From Brassicibacter mesophilus (GTDB lineage Bacteria; Bacillota; Clostridia; Tissierellales; Proteiniboraceae), in assembly GCF_050433385.1 (NCBI RefSeq), contig NZ_JBNPXI010000024.1, forward strand, positions 5,661 to 69,660: a stretch of 64,000 bases of DNA, given 5' to 3'. Both the position numbers and the translations under genes were made by a program. Position 1 is the stretch's first letter. Each line of letters opens with the position of its first letter. The notes beneath the pieces were generated by a model that saw nothing but the letters and a program-made list of their open reading frames with translations, searched no databases and was not told the origin of the DNA. Below are positions 44,396-53,111 of the stretch, piece by piece.

Positions 44396-45355
44396 TTAAC
44401 TATTTAATGGGTGGTGACACTTTACAGCGTGTACTTCACCAACCAAATCAGGTGTCTTTTCCTTACATATTTCAGTAGCACGTGGACACCTTGGATGAAA
44501 GGAGCACCCACTTGGTAAATTTGTTGGATCCGGCGTAAGCCCTTTAATTGGAGAAAGTCTTTCAACATCTTCTTCTAGTGTTGGAATAGAATTAAATAAT
44601 CCTTGAGTATATGGATGCTTAGTTTCTGTATATAGATCTTCAATAGGACCATACTCTACTATCTCCCCAGCATACATAATAGCCACTTTTTCGCAGGTTT
44701 CAGCCACTACTCCTAAATCATGAGTTATTAATATGAGGGATGTACCATATTTCTCTCTAAGTCCGCCAATTAACTCAAGTACCTGTGCTTGAATTGTAAC
44801 ATCAAGAGCAGTCGTAGGTTCATCTGCAATTAAAAGGGTTGGATTACATGCTAGAGCCATAGCAATTATTACCCGCTGCTTCATCCCTCCAGAAAACTGA
44901 TGAGGATAATCATCAAATCTAGATTCATCAATACCTACTACTCGAAGCATCTCCTTAGCCTTCATAATCGCTTCTGCTTTAGTCATATCTCCATGATTTC
45001 TAATAGTCTCGACGATCTGACTCCCTACTGTAAAAACAGGATTCAGTGCAGTCATAGGATCTTGGAAAATCATAGATATTTCATTTCCTCTTATCTTACG
45101 TTTTTTTGCTTCAGGCATACTATTAAGATCTTCACCTTTATAAATTATCTGTCCATCAACTATATCACCAGGAGGACTAGGTATTAGTTGTAATATTGAC
45201 ATTGCAGTTGTAGTTTTACCTGCACCAGTCTCACCCACTATTCCTAAACTCTCCCCTTTATTAACAATTAAGTTAAGCCCATTTACAGCCTTCACAACTT
45301 CATCTTCAGTTATATAATGAACATGTAGGTTTTTTATTTCTAATAATTTTTCCAT
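44396..45355 (-). CDS. oppD: Peptide-type ABC transporter ATPase (OppD/DppD-like)
   Basis: 319 residues. Walker A GETGAGKTT, Q-loop FQDPMTALNPV, signature QFSGGMKQR, Walker B LLIADEPTTALD and the H-loop ITHD are all canonical. The C-terminal Opp domain (SGCSFHPRCPRATEICKEKTPDL) carries the conserved Cys cluster. It forms the nucleotide-binding pair with the OppF-like protein. It lies 10 bp after the OppC-like gene. Confidence 0.94.
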   Translation of the reverse strand: MEKLLEIKNLHVHYITEDEVVKAVNGLNLIVNKGESLGIVGETGAGKTTTAMSILQLIPSPPGDIVDGQIIYKGEDLNSMPEAKKRKIRGNEISMIFQDPMTALNPVFTVGSQIVETIRNHGDMTKAEAIMKAKEMLRVVGIDESRFDDYPHQFSGGMKQRVIIAMALACNPTLLIADEPTTALDVTIQAQVLELIGGLREKYGTSLILITHDLGVVAETCEKVAIMYAGEIVEYGPIEDLYTETKHPYTQGLFNSIPTLEEDVERLSPIKGLTPDPTNLPSGCSFHPRCPRATEICKEKTPDLVGEVHAVKCHHPLNS

Positions 45356-45365
45356 ACTCTTACTC

Positions 45366-46889
45366 CTATTTTAATTTTGGATCTAATGCATCACGTAACC
45401 CGTCACCAAAGAAGTTAAATGCCAATACAACAGAAACTATAGCTAAGCCTGGAAAAATAGCTAAGTAAGGATAAAATTCTAAGTATTCACTTCCAGCCTT
45501 TAAAACATTGCCCCACTCAGGCGTCGGAGGCTGTACTCCTAACCCTAGAAAGCTTAAGGCAGAAGTAGAAAGAACTGCTGACCCTATACCAAGAGTTGCA
45601 CGAACAATAACTGGTGATAATGAGTTAGGAATAATATCCTCAAATATAATTCTTTTATTGCTAGCACCACATGCTCTTGCTGCTTCAATAAATTCTGCGT
45701 CAGCAAGCTGCATCACCTGTGCTCTAACAGTTCTTGCATAGCCTGGAATACCTCCAATACTTAGAGCCATGATTAAATTAAAGGTATTCGCACCAAATGC
45801 GGCAACGATCGCAATAGCTAGTAATATTCCTGGTATTGCATAAAGCACATCCAAAAGACGCATAATTATATTGTCTGTATTTCTTCCATAATACCCTGCA
45901 ATTGCCCCAAGAAAACCACCAATTATAATAGGTATCATGGTTGATACGAATCCTACTGCAAGAGATATTCTAGCTCCAAAGATAATCCTGATAAAAACAT
46001 CTCTCCCAAACTCATCCGTTCCAAATGGATATGTCAAGCTAGGCTTTTGAAATAAGTTTGAATAATCATTTTCAACTGCTAAACTATAGTCAAATATGAA
46101 AAAGCTATAAATAGAAATAGCAATTAAAAATACTACATATAAAAGACCCGCTACAGCTGTTGGATTTCTAAATAGCCTTCTTAATATATCGATCCACATA
46201 ATATTTCTACTTGAACCAATATTCCTCACTTTAGCAATGATTACAAGACCTGCGAATAACGATAATATATTACCACTCAATGATAAAACAATTAAGAGAT
46301 AGCCTACATACTTAAGTTTAGGATTTAAAGTTTTTATGCTAGAATATTTTCCTACTAAAGCAACACAAATCCACTGTATAAGAGATATAACTGCTAATAG
46401 AATAACTCCCATATACTGAATGCTTGATGGTTCTTCTTTAAATAAATTTAGTGTTGCAATTAAAAGTAGAAAAGTTGTAACTAACACAGTTGAATAAGAT
46501 AGCTTATACTCTAATGTTTTTTCTTCCTTTATTAAGTTAAGAAAAGTAATTAGAGTAAAAACATTTCCAAAAATCATAAAAATCAGTAATAACAGACTTG
46601 ACCTTCTAGTTTTACCGCTTATATGTCCTAACTCTAGTAAGTCTTTCTCTATTCTCCTTTTTAAGAAATGACAGCTAGCTGCTGCTAAAAGGTAGCACAT
46701 AGAGAACACTAAAAGTACATTTTGCACAATACTACTTACATCTCCCTTTGCCCTGTTAAATAGATACAATCCCATTAAACACAAAGCAACAATTAAAGAG
46801 AATGTTATTGTAAATCGAGTTATACTGCGCTCACCACATTTTTTAAATAACTTTGTTTTCTGTCTATTAATATTTTTTATATTCTCCAT
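45366..46889 (-). CDS. oppC: ABC transporter permease (OppC/DppC-like) with a six-helix N-terminal extension
   Basis: 507 residues, about 200 more than usual. Residues about 232-507 are a standard DppC permease (LRRLFRNPTAVAGLLYV, FGTDEFGRDVFIRIIFGARISL) with the EAA loop EAARACGASNKRIIFEDIIP. Residues 1-230 hold six further hydrophobic segments (about 26-45, 53-75, 97-120, 131-150, 158-179 and 192-220) with no family I recognise. The OppB-like partner upstream is also extended. The frame is open throughout and has an internal ribosome binding site only at the start, so this looks like a true fusion. Confidence 0.92.
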   Translation of the reverse strand: MENIKNINRQKTKLFKKCGERSITRFTITFSLIVALCLMGLYLFNRAKGDVSSIVQNVLLVFSMCYLLAAASCHFLKRRIEKDLLELGHISGKTRRSSLLLLIFMIFGNVFTLITFLNLIKEEKTLEYKLSYSTVLVTTFLLLIATLNLFKEEPSSIQYMGVILLAVISLIQWICVALVGKYSSIKTLNPKLKYVGYLLIVLSLSGNILSLFAGLVIIAKVRNIGSSRNIMWIDILRRLFRNPTAVAGLLYVVFLIAISIYSFFIFDYSLAVENDYSNLFQKPSLTYPFGTDEFGRDVFIRIIFGARISLAVGFVSTMIPIIIGGFLGAIAGYYGRNTDNIIMRLLDVLYAIPGILLAIAIVAAFGANTFNLIMALSIGGIPGYARTVRAQVMQLADAEFIEAARACGASNKRIIFEDIIPNSLSPVIVRATLGIGSAVLSTSALSFLGLGVQPPTPEWGNVLKAGSEYLEFYPYLAIFPGLAIVSVVLAFNFFGDGLRDALDPKLK

Positions 46890-46900
46890 ATTACAAACTC

Positions 46901-48373
46901 CTAATAGTTTTTAAGCTTAGCTTTTATACGAGGATCAAAGAAAGCGTATAAAATATCTACAGCTAAATTTGCTAAACTAATTATAATAGCAATGTACACT
47001 ACTCCTGCTAAAACAACCGGTACGTCAGGAATCATCTGCTTTGATACTATATGAGAACCGATACCAGGTATTGTAAATACTTTTTCAGTAACAGCTGATC
47101 CACCCAACATACCTCCAAACTGTAGTCCGATAACTGTGATTATTGGAATTATTGCATTCCTAAGTGCGTGTTTTAACACAACAACATTTTCCTTTAATCC
47201 CTTGGCTCTAGCAGTTGTTATATAGTCTGACTTTATAACTTCTAACATAGAAGAACGTGTCATACGTGCAACAGAAGCTGCAAGAGATGTACCCAATACA
47301 ATTGCAGGCATGACCAGAGACTTCCAGTCAGTATTAGAGTATATTACATTTAACCATCCAAGATTTACTGAGAACAGTAGTATAAGCATTAATCCTAACC
47401 AGAAGTTAGGTATTGATATACCAATAAGCGCAATTATCATAGACGCAAAGTCAAACGCTGAGTACTGCTTTACTGCCGATATAATTCCTGCAGGTACTGC
47501 TATAATTATTGACAGTAGTAGTGAAGCACATGTAACCTTCAACGTAATCGGGAATTTCCTTAGTATTCCTTCCATAACTGGCTCATTTCCTACGTATGAA
47601 TTTTTAAAATCAAAGGTAACAACATTCTTAAATGTTTTTAGTAGTTGTACATGATATGGCTCATTTAAGCCATATAACGCTTTCCAGTCTGTAACCTGTT
47701 CTTCAGTAGCCAGTTGCCCTAATATGTTCCTTGCTGGATCCATTGGAGAAAGATACAGTATTGTAAATACAATAATAGTAACACCGAAAATTACAAATAA
47801 AAGCATTAAAGTTCTTTCAAAAATATACTTCAAATAAGGATTTTTGAAAATAAATAGTACTACATACATTAAAATCCCTAAGAAATATGAAGTAAATCTA
47901 AAAATATTATTCTGATAAAGTTCTACAAAAGTATTAGCAATAGAGTTATGTCTTTTTGATTCTTTTGCCATTCTTTCATCAACATGATTCTCAATAATTT
48001 TTTCATAGTCTCTATGGACGATCTTTTCCAATTCTTTCTGCATTTCTTCTTCTGAACAAGATTTATTGAAAAATTCATACTTTCTTTGTAGTCGGAATTT
48101 AGTCTCTTCCATCAATTCCTTATGTATATTTTTTTCCTTTAGTTCTTTTTCCACTTCTCTCCTCAGCATTAGTTTGGGACTATTCTTCTTGTTCAAATAG
48201 TATTTAATAATCACAATGAAGGTAATAGGTAACCCTAAAATAAGTGTTAAATACTTGTAAAGTGAATAGTTCATAGCTTTTACGAATGCTTTATCAAATC
48301 CAGTAAATAAACAAAAAAACTTTTGTAAGCCCGTCGCACTAGACTTGTTATGTACTTTTTTTAAAGAAAGCAC
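46901..48373 (-). CDS. oppB: ABC transporter permease (OppB/DppB-like) with an N-terminal extension
   Basis: 490 residues, about 180 more than usual. The canonical part (from about residue 181) starts YIFERTLMLLFVIFGVTIIVF and has the EAA loop YITTARAKGLKENVVVLKHALRNA. The extension contains a membrane helix (about 39-59), a highly charged coiled-coil-like stretch (about 69-145) and a second helix (about 159-178). GGAGGTG overlaps the first ATG of the frame (48391), so translation more likely starts at the GTG at 48373. It is the first gene of the five-gene operon. Confidence 0.9.
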   Translation of the reverse strand: MLSLKKVHNKSSATGLQKFFCLFTGFDKAFVKAMNYSLYKYLTLILGLPITFIVIIKYYLNKKNSPKLMLRREVEKELKEKNIHKELMEETKFRLQRKYEFFNKSCSEEEMQKELEKIVHRDYEKIIENHVDERMAKESKRHNSIANTFVELYQNNIFRFTSYFLGILMYVVLFIFKNPYLKYIFERTLMLLFVIFGVTIIVFTILYLSPMDPARNILGQLATEEQVTDWKALYGLNEPYHVQLLKTFKNVVTFDFKNSYVGNEPVMEGILRKFPITLKVTCASLLLSIIIAVPAGIISAVKQYSAFDFASMIIALIGISIPNFWLGLMLILLFSVNLGWLNVIYSNTDWKSLVMPAIVLGTSLAASVARMTRSSMLEVIKSDYITTARAKGLKENVVVLKHALRNAIIPIITVIGLQFGGMLGGSAVTEKVFTIPGIGSHIVSKQMIPDVPVVLAGVVYIAIIISLANLAVDILYAFFDPRIKAKLKNY

Positions 48374-48515
48374 TTTTATACTCACCTCCATCCTATAACT
48401 GCTAATCAGATCTCTAATTACTATATAGGTTTATGCCTTCTATCACCCCCGCATTCCATTATTTTAGTCAGTATTAGTGTATAGTTTTACAAATAATCTA
48501 AAAATCCTTCATATT

Positions 48516-48544
48516 TTATGAATTATTTTTAAAAATTTTGTCAA
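48516..48544 (-). promoter_or_regulatory. Possible promoter of the peptide ABC operon
   Basis: Minus strand: TTGACA (48539-48544), 17-bp spacer, TCATAA (48516-48521). The -35 is perfect and the -10 is poor. Confidence 0.4.
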
Positions 48545-48569
48545 AATAGTTATCTTTTTTTCTGATTTT

Positions 48570-48606
48570 TATATACTTTAGTGAACGAATACACTAAAGT
48601 ATATAT
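48570..48606. promoter_or_regulatory. 13-bp inverted repeat, candidate operator
   Basis: ATATACTTTAGTG (48571-48583) is the perfect inverse of 48592-48604, with an 8-nt loop. It lies 26 bp upstream of the -35 of the ABC operon. The 12-mer CTAAAGTATATA occurs again at 48746-48757, giving three copies in this 510-bp divergent region. Confidence 0.5.
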
Positions 48607-48692
48607 GCAAATGATATGCCAATTTACCTAAACCAACCAAAGTGTTGGAATTTTGCAATTTATCTGACCACTCGATTGTGAATGAAATAAAA

Positions 48693-48735
48693 AAATTATC
48701 AAAATGAAATAAAAACAATTTCATTTTGATAATTT
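48693..48735. repeat. 18-bp perfect hairpin in divergent intergenic region
   Basis: AAATTATCAAAATGAAAT (48693-48710) pairs perfectly with 48718-48735 across a 7-nt A-rich loop. It is not next to any stop codon, so it is unlikely to be a terminator. It could be a protein-binding site or a structured RNA element. Confidence 0.5.
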
Positions 48736-48902
48736 AAATTAATAGCTAAAGTATATACATAAGATAATTAGCAATAGGCTTTTCTACAATATTCAACATT
48801 TTTGACGATATTTTTCCAATATTATCTTATTTATTAGAAAATAACCTGATATTATGTTAAAATACAATTAAATTTTTATTTAACTTAAAGGAGGATATTT
48901 AA

Positions 48903-49562
48903 ATGGGAGTACTTATTTTTTTTGATATAAATGGAACTATAATTAAACGAGATGAAAGGACTGATATCCCTTACAAAAAAGCACTCAATCTTCTTCTTAA
49001 TGTCGAGAATAGTATGGATGGTGTAGACACCTCGGCACGTTCAGACAAGGATGTTTTCACTGAAGTTTTAAATAAGCACGGTCATTCCTTTAGTGATCAA
49101 AAATGGGAAGCATTCGTAGAATTATATAAGGAACAGTTAGAGTTATTTAAAGATACAGATGTATGGAGGGAGAATGTTGACGCAGTAAGTATTATAAACA
49201 AGCTATCATCAACTAATCATAAGCTATCTTTAATTACTGGAGAATTTAGCATGGGAGCAAAATATAAACTTCAAAAAATAGGTGTATGGGATCACTTCCC
49301 TGTAGGTGGCTTTGGAGAAGATGGTTTCAAAAGATTCGATATTGCAGAAGTTGCTTTGAAAAGAGTAAAAAATCTTTATAATGATACATTTGATGAAATC
49401 TATATAATAGGTGATACTCTTTTAGACATTAAAACAGCCAGACATTTAGGTGCTAAGATTATATCTATAACTACTGGTTCTAATACTAGAGAGGAATTAC
49501 TAACTGAAAAACCAGATTACATTATAGACCGCTTTGAAGAAATTGAGCATTTGTTTGTATAG
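48903..49562 (+). CDS. HAD-superfamily hydrolase with DxN motif
   Basis: 219 residues with an alpha-helical cap inserted after motif I, the beta-phosphoglucomutase-like subclass. Motif II lies in LSLITGEFS, the lysine motif in GFKRFDIAEVALKRV, and motif IV is IIGDTLLDIKTARHLGAK. Motif I reads FFDINGT, so the usual second Asp (DxD), the acid/base residue of phosphatases, is Asn. Activity may be reduced or different. AAGGAGG precedes the ATG. The gene diverges from the ABC operon, and no substrate can be inferred. Confidence 0.88.
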   Translation: MGVLIFFDINGTIIKRDERTDIPYKKALNLLLNVENSMDGVDTSARSDKDVFTEVLNKHGHSFSDQKWEAFVELYKEQLELFKDTDVWRENVDAVSIINKLSSTNHKLSLITGEFSMGAKYKLQKIGVWDHFPVGGFGEDGFKRFDIAEVALKRVKNLYNDTFDEIYIIGDTLLDIKTARHLGAKIISITTGSNTREELLTEKPDYIIDRFEEIEHLFV

Positions 49563-49630
49563 TTTATCAATTCGTTTAAGCATATATTACAGCCTCAGAT
49601 ATTGTTATTCATGAAATATATTAGAAATTT

Positions 49631-49698
49631 ATAAGCCATAGTATGCTATGCCTACCTTTATGTTAACTCAAGAGATAAGCAAGCATACTGTGGCTTAT
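49631..49698. terminator. Bidirectional terminator between HAD and BCCT genes
   Basis: A 17-bp stem (49631-49647 with 49682-49698, one wobble) with a 34-nt loop between the converging genes. T runs lie outside it. Confidence 0.7.
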
Positions 49699-49722
49699 TT
49701 TATCAAACACTATTGAGGGGCT

Positions 49723-51357
49723 TTATGCTGATATCTTATTGTCTCTAGCACTGTCATGCAATTCTAGTTCCTCTATTCTTTTACTTTTTATTGTATTATA
49801 ATATTCATTTATACTTTTAACTAACAAAATACTCATAACAAAAAGTATAATGGCAAATGGAAGCCCAGAGCTAATCACAGCTGTTTGTAGTGCTGCCAAT
49901 GCTTTCTCGCCACCAATTAAAAGAAGTACTGCAGCTACAAACCCTTCCATACAAGCCCAAAATACTCTCTGCGGTACTGGTGAATCTAGCTTTCCTCCTG
50001 AAGTAATACTATCTACAACTAATGAACCAGAATCACTGGATGTGACAAAAAATGAGATTATTAGCACTGTTCCTAGTAAAGATAGTACAATTTTTATTAC
50101 CCCTGCCAAAAGGTTCATATCTAAAAGATTAATCATCTCAAATAATGCTACTGGAAGGTTGCTTTGAACCACTTCAAATAATGTTCCCCCAGTGCTATTA
50201 TCAATATACATAGCACTAGCACCAAATACAGATAACCAAATGAATGATAAAATTGTAGGAACAATTATTACAGCTAATATAAATTCTCTAATCGTTCTTC
50301 CTTTAGAAACTCTTGCAACAAACATTCCTACAAAAGGAGAGCATGATATCCACCAAGCAAGATAAAATACTGACCAATCACCTTGCCAACTACTACCCCC
50401 AACTGATATGAAAAATGAAGACTTAATAAAATCATTAACATATACTCCTAAAGCACCTGAAAATACCTTTAATATATACGCTGTCGGCCCAAGAATTAAA
50501 ACAGCTAAAACAAACACAAAAGCTATTTTAATATTTAACTCTGACAGAATTTTAACACCTTTATCAATTCCCGACACCACTGATAAAGTTGCAATTAGAG
50601 TTATAATGGTAATCAAAACTACCTGTATGTTAACGTTAAAATCAATTCCAAACAAGTAACTTAAGCCACTATTAATTTGCTGAACACCAAGCCCTAAAGA
50701 AGTAGCCAACCCAAACAAGCATGCAACAACAGCTAGTATGTCAATAATGTCTCCAGCTATGCCAAAGACCTTATCTTTTAATATTGGGTAAAATACCGAC
50801 CTCAAAGAAAGTGGCAATTTTTTATTATATGCAAAGAAAGCTAACGCCAAACCTATAACTGCATATGTTGCCCATGGATGTAATCCCCAATGAAAAAAAG
50901 TTGTTGCTAATGCTGAATTTGCTTTACTGATATCACTAAAAATTGGAGGTTTGTTTTGCATGTGATATAAAGGTTCTCCTACTGACCAAAATAATAATCC
51001 AATACCCATACCAGCGGACATAAGCATTGAATACCATGCAAAGTTTGAAAACTCTGGCTTTGCTTTAGCTCCTCCAATTCTTATTTTCCCTAATTTTGAA
51101 AATGCTAAATAAAGACAAGCTATGAGAAAAAAATTTGAAGATAGAATAAATACCCAGTCTCCCTTAGATACAATCGTATTTTTAATACTATCAAAAACAC
51201 GACTCGCTTGTTCTAAATCATAAAGCGCATAGCCTGCAAAAACTAATATGAATAAGCCTGATACTATTGAAACAACCGGATTCATATCTAACCCAAACTT
51301 CTTAAAGTTTCTACTAAATAATTTTTGTTCCATTTGTTTAATGTTTTCTTTCGTCAT
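49723..51357 (-). CDS. BCCT family betaine/carnitine/choline transporter
   Basis: 544 residues with 12 membrane helices. Family signatures include GIGLLFWSVGEPLYHM, FFHWGLHPWATYAVIGL with the Trp-rich substrate box, and VFYLAWWISCSPFVGMFVARVSKGRT. BCCT carriers import glycine betaine, carnitine or choline with Na+ or H+, or exchange them, as osmolytes or nutrients. The ATG at 51357 follows a G-rich site. A long leader with its own promoter and an internal terminator precedes the gene, so expression seems to be controlled by transcription attenuation. Confidence 0.93.
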   Translation of the reverse strand: MTKENIKQMEQKLFSRNFKKFGLDMNPVVSIVSGLFILVFAGYALYDLEQASRVFDSIKNTIVSKGDWVFILSSNFFLIACLYLAFSKLGKIRIGGAKAKPEFSNFAWYSMLMSAGMGIGLLFWSVGEPLYHMQNKPPIFSDISKANSALATTFFHWGLHPWATYAVIGLALAFFAYNKKLPLSLRSVFYPILKDKVFGIAGDIIDILAVVACLFGLATSLGLGVQQINSGLSYLFGIDFNVNIQVVLITIITLIATLSVVSGIDKGVKILSELNIKIAFVFVLAVLILGPTAYILKVFSGALGVYVNDFIKSSFFISVGGSSWQGDWSVFYLAWWISCSPFVGMFVARVSKGRTIREFILAVIIVPTILSFIWLSVFGASAMYIDNSTGGTLFEVVQSNLPVALFEMINLLDMNLLAGVIKIVLSLLGTVLIISFFVTSSDSGSLVVDSITSGGKLDSPVPQRVFWACMEGFVAAVLLLIGGEKALAALQTAVISSGLPFAIILFVMSILLVKSINEYYNTIKSKRIEELELHDSARDNKISA

Positions 51358-51435
51358 AAAATCCCCCTTTTTTTATATTAGTTTCATTAATATTATTTAC
51401 TAGTTAATTTTACATCTCTCACAGCAATTATAAAT

Positions 51436-51477
51436 AAAAAAAGCACCCTAACCCTATTTAAAATAGAGTTAGAGTGC
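51436..51477 (-). terminator. Leader terminator (attenuator) of the BCCT gene
   Basis: On the minus strand a 15-17-bp stem (51461-51477 with 51443-51459) is followed by seven U (51436-51442). Two of its pairs are G-U in the minus-strand RNA and would be A-C mismatches on the plus strand, so the structure belongs to the BCCT sense RNA. It lies 79 nt upstream of the BCCT start, and no minus-strand gene ends before it. Confidence 0.85.
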
Positions 51478-51799
51478 CTAAGTTTCGCCAATATAAGACT
51501 CACTTTACACCACATAATGTAGTATAGCTTAGACCCCTTTGGACCTAAGCAGACCCCAGTTCTATAGTTTGTCGTTTTTCAATATTAGTTTCGCTATACA
51601 ATAGCATGCTTACTTAAATCTGCAAAAAACATATTCAAGCTCACAAACCCAGCTACTACTAACATCTAATTCACTAATTTAATAACTTAGTAACAAAATG
51701 TAAATATTTTCTTTTCTAGCAGCTAATAAAAATAATCAACAAATAACCTTTATCCCGCCATAAATCTATAACTGGAAGAAAGTCGTTAGAATATTACAT
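51478..51799 (-). ncRNA. Unclassified structured leader of the BCCT gene (riboswitch candidate)
   Basis: About 320 nt of transcribed leader between the promoter and the leader terminator, with no ORF of note. Visible elements in the RNA are AGCTGGGTTTGTGAGCT, two GCGAAAC segments, GCTTAG paired with CTAAGC around GTCCAAAGGGGT, and a CTTAG just before the terminator that could pair with the same CTAAG. It lacks the conserved cores of T-box, SAM, glycine, lysine, ydaO and ykkC classes as I know them. The function is inferred from layout only. Confidence 0.5.
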
Positions 51800-51805
51800 C
51801 TAACA

Positions 51806-51834
51806 ATTATAACATAATTCGACATGAAAATCAA
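51806..51834 (-). promoter_or_regulatory. Promoter of the BCCT leader
   Basis: Minus strand: TTGATT (51829-51834), 17-bp spacer, TATAAT (51806-51811). It lies about 450 bp upstream of the BCCT start codon. Confidence 0.8.
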
Positions 51835-51946
51835 GCCTTGCATATTACTTACTTCTTTCTATACCTATATACCACTATATTTTTATGATAAAATGCTAGT
51901 ATAGTCATCTTAAATAATCTTTAAAGAAAAACACATTACGATTGGA

Positions 51947-52999
51947 GTGATTGTAATCAGTAGTTCAATAAATGAAAGCATAAATATTAACAATTATAAA
52001 ATTAAAAATAGAATAGTCATGCCGCCTTTAGTATGCTTTAATTGGGCAAATGAAGATGGATTTGAAGCTTACAGTCGAGCTGAACATTATGGTAAAAGAG
52101 CAAAGGGTGGAACTGGTCTAATCATAGTTGAAGCAACTGCTATCTCAAAGGAGGGGCGTATCGTCAATACTGAGCTTGGATTGTGAAAGGATGAGCATAT
52201 ACCGCAATTTCAAAAAATTGCCGAAAGCTGCCATAATGAAGGTGTTGTTACTATAATACAACTAGTTCATGCTGGCATGAAATCAATAGGAAATCCTGTT
52301 TATTCTTCTTCCGCAGTTAAAGTTAAAAACAAAGAATGTGTTGAAATATCGCTAGAGCAAATCGAAAAGGTAAAAAGCGATTTCATTTCAGCTACTTTAA
52401 GAGCAAAAAAAGCGGGTCTTGACGGAGTGGAAATTCACGGTGCTCACGGTTATCTTCTCAGTCAGTTTACTTCAAAAGAGATTAATACTAGAACTGATAG
52501 ATATGGAGGTTCACTAGAAAATAGGCTCAGATTGCCTATTGAAATAGTTAAAGAAGTTAGAGAAGTCACTGGTGATGATTTCATCATTTGCTATAGGTTT
52601 GGAGTAAATGACCCAACCCTAGAAGAAGACAAATACTTTGCAAAGAAACTTGAAGATTTTGGTGTTAATATACTTAACGTTTCATCGGGAATAGGAGCAG
52701 ATGATATTTTAGTCCCTCATGATTACTCATTCTCACATATTACTTATATGGGAACTGAGATATATAAAGAAGTAAATATTCCAGTGGCTTGTGTATTTGG
52801 AATAAAAGAACCTAAACAAGCTGAATACTTACTTGAAAACAATATGATAGACATGGTAGCTGTAGGAAAAGGTCTTTTAGCTGATCCTGAATGGACAAAC
52901 AAAGCCATTAATAAAGAAAAAGTCAATATTTGCTATAACTGTTCTCCTCGTTGTAAGTATACAATAGATGGTACAAAATGTCCTTGGTATGGTAAATAG
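51947..52999 (+). pseudogene. Old-yellow-enzyme-type NADH:flavin oxidoreductase interrupted by an in-frame TGA
   Basis: About 350 codons matching YqjM-like OYE proteins: IVMPPLVCFNW at the start, GVEIHGAHGYLLSQFTS with the substrate His pair, RTDRYGGSLENR and MVAVGKGLLADPEW. The frame continues through TGA at 52184-52186 without a shift (ELGL-stop-KDEHIPQF). B. subtilis YqjM has LGIWSDEHI here, so a TGG to TGA change is the simple reading. The start is unclear: GTG at 51947 overlaps its own GGAG. The C-terminus is short and ends in a Cys-rich segment. A 7-bp hairpin lies 17 nt after the TGA. Probably a pseudogene; recoding is not excluded. Confidence 0.85.
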
Positions 53000-53028
53000 C
53001 TTTTTTTATTAGTTTTAGGGTTATATGG

Positions 53029-53070
53029 AAAACACGCTAGCTTTATTATTGTATAAAGCTAGCGTGTTTT
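53029..53070. terminator. Bidirectional terminator between the OYE and def genes
   Basis: A perfect 17-bp stem (53029-53045 with 53054-53070) with T runs on both sides, between converging genes. Confidence 0.93.
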
Positions 53071-53111
53071 TTTATGACTGCTGACAATTTAATTCGTAAC
53101 ATTAAATAACA

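Noticed and set aside
51478..51799. BCCT leader as another T-box, because of AGCTGGGTTTGTGAGCT.
   Set aside because: No T-box core resembling GGTGGNACCGCG lies before the terminator, and no specifier loop can be placed.
52184..52221. Selenocysteine insertion at the TGA of the old-yellow-enzyme gene, with the downstream hairpin as SECIS.
   Set aside because: The residue expected from YqjM is Trp, not Cys, and the hairpin loop CAAA lacks the G/U of bacterial SECIS loops. A TGG to TGA mutation is simpler. Kept only as a remote option.
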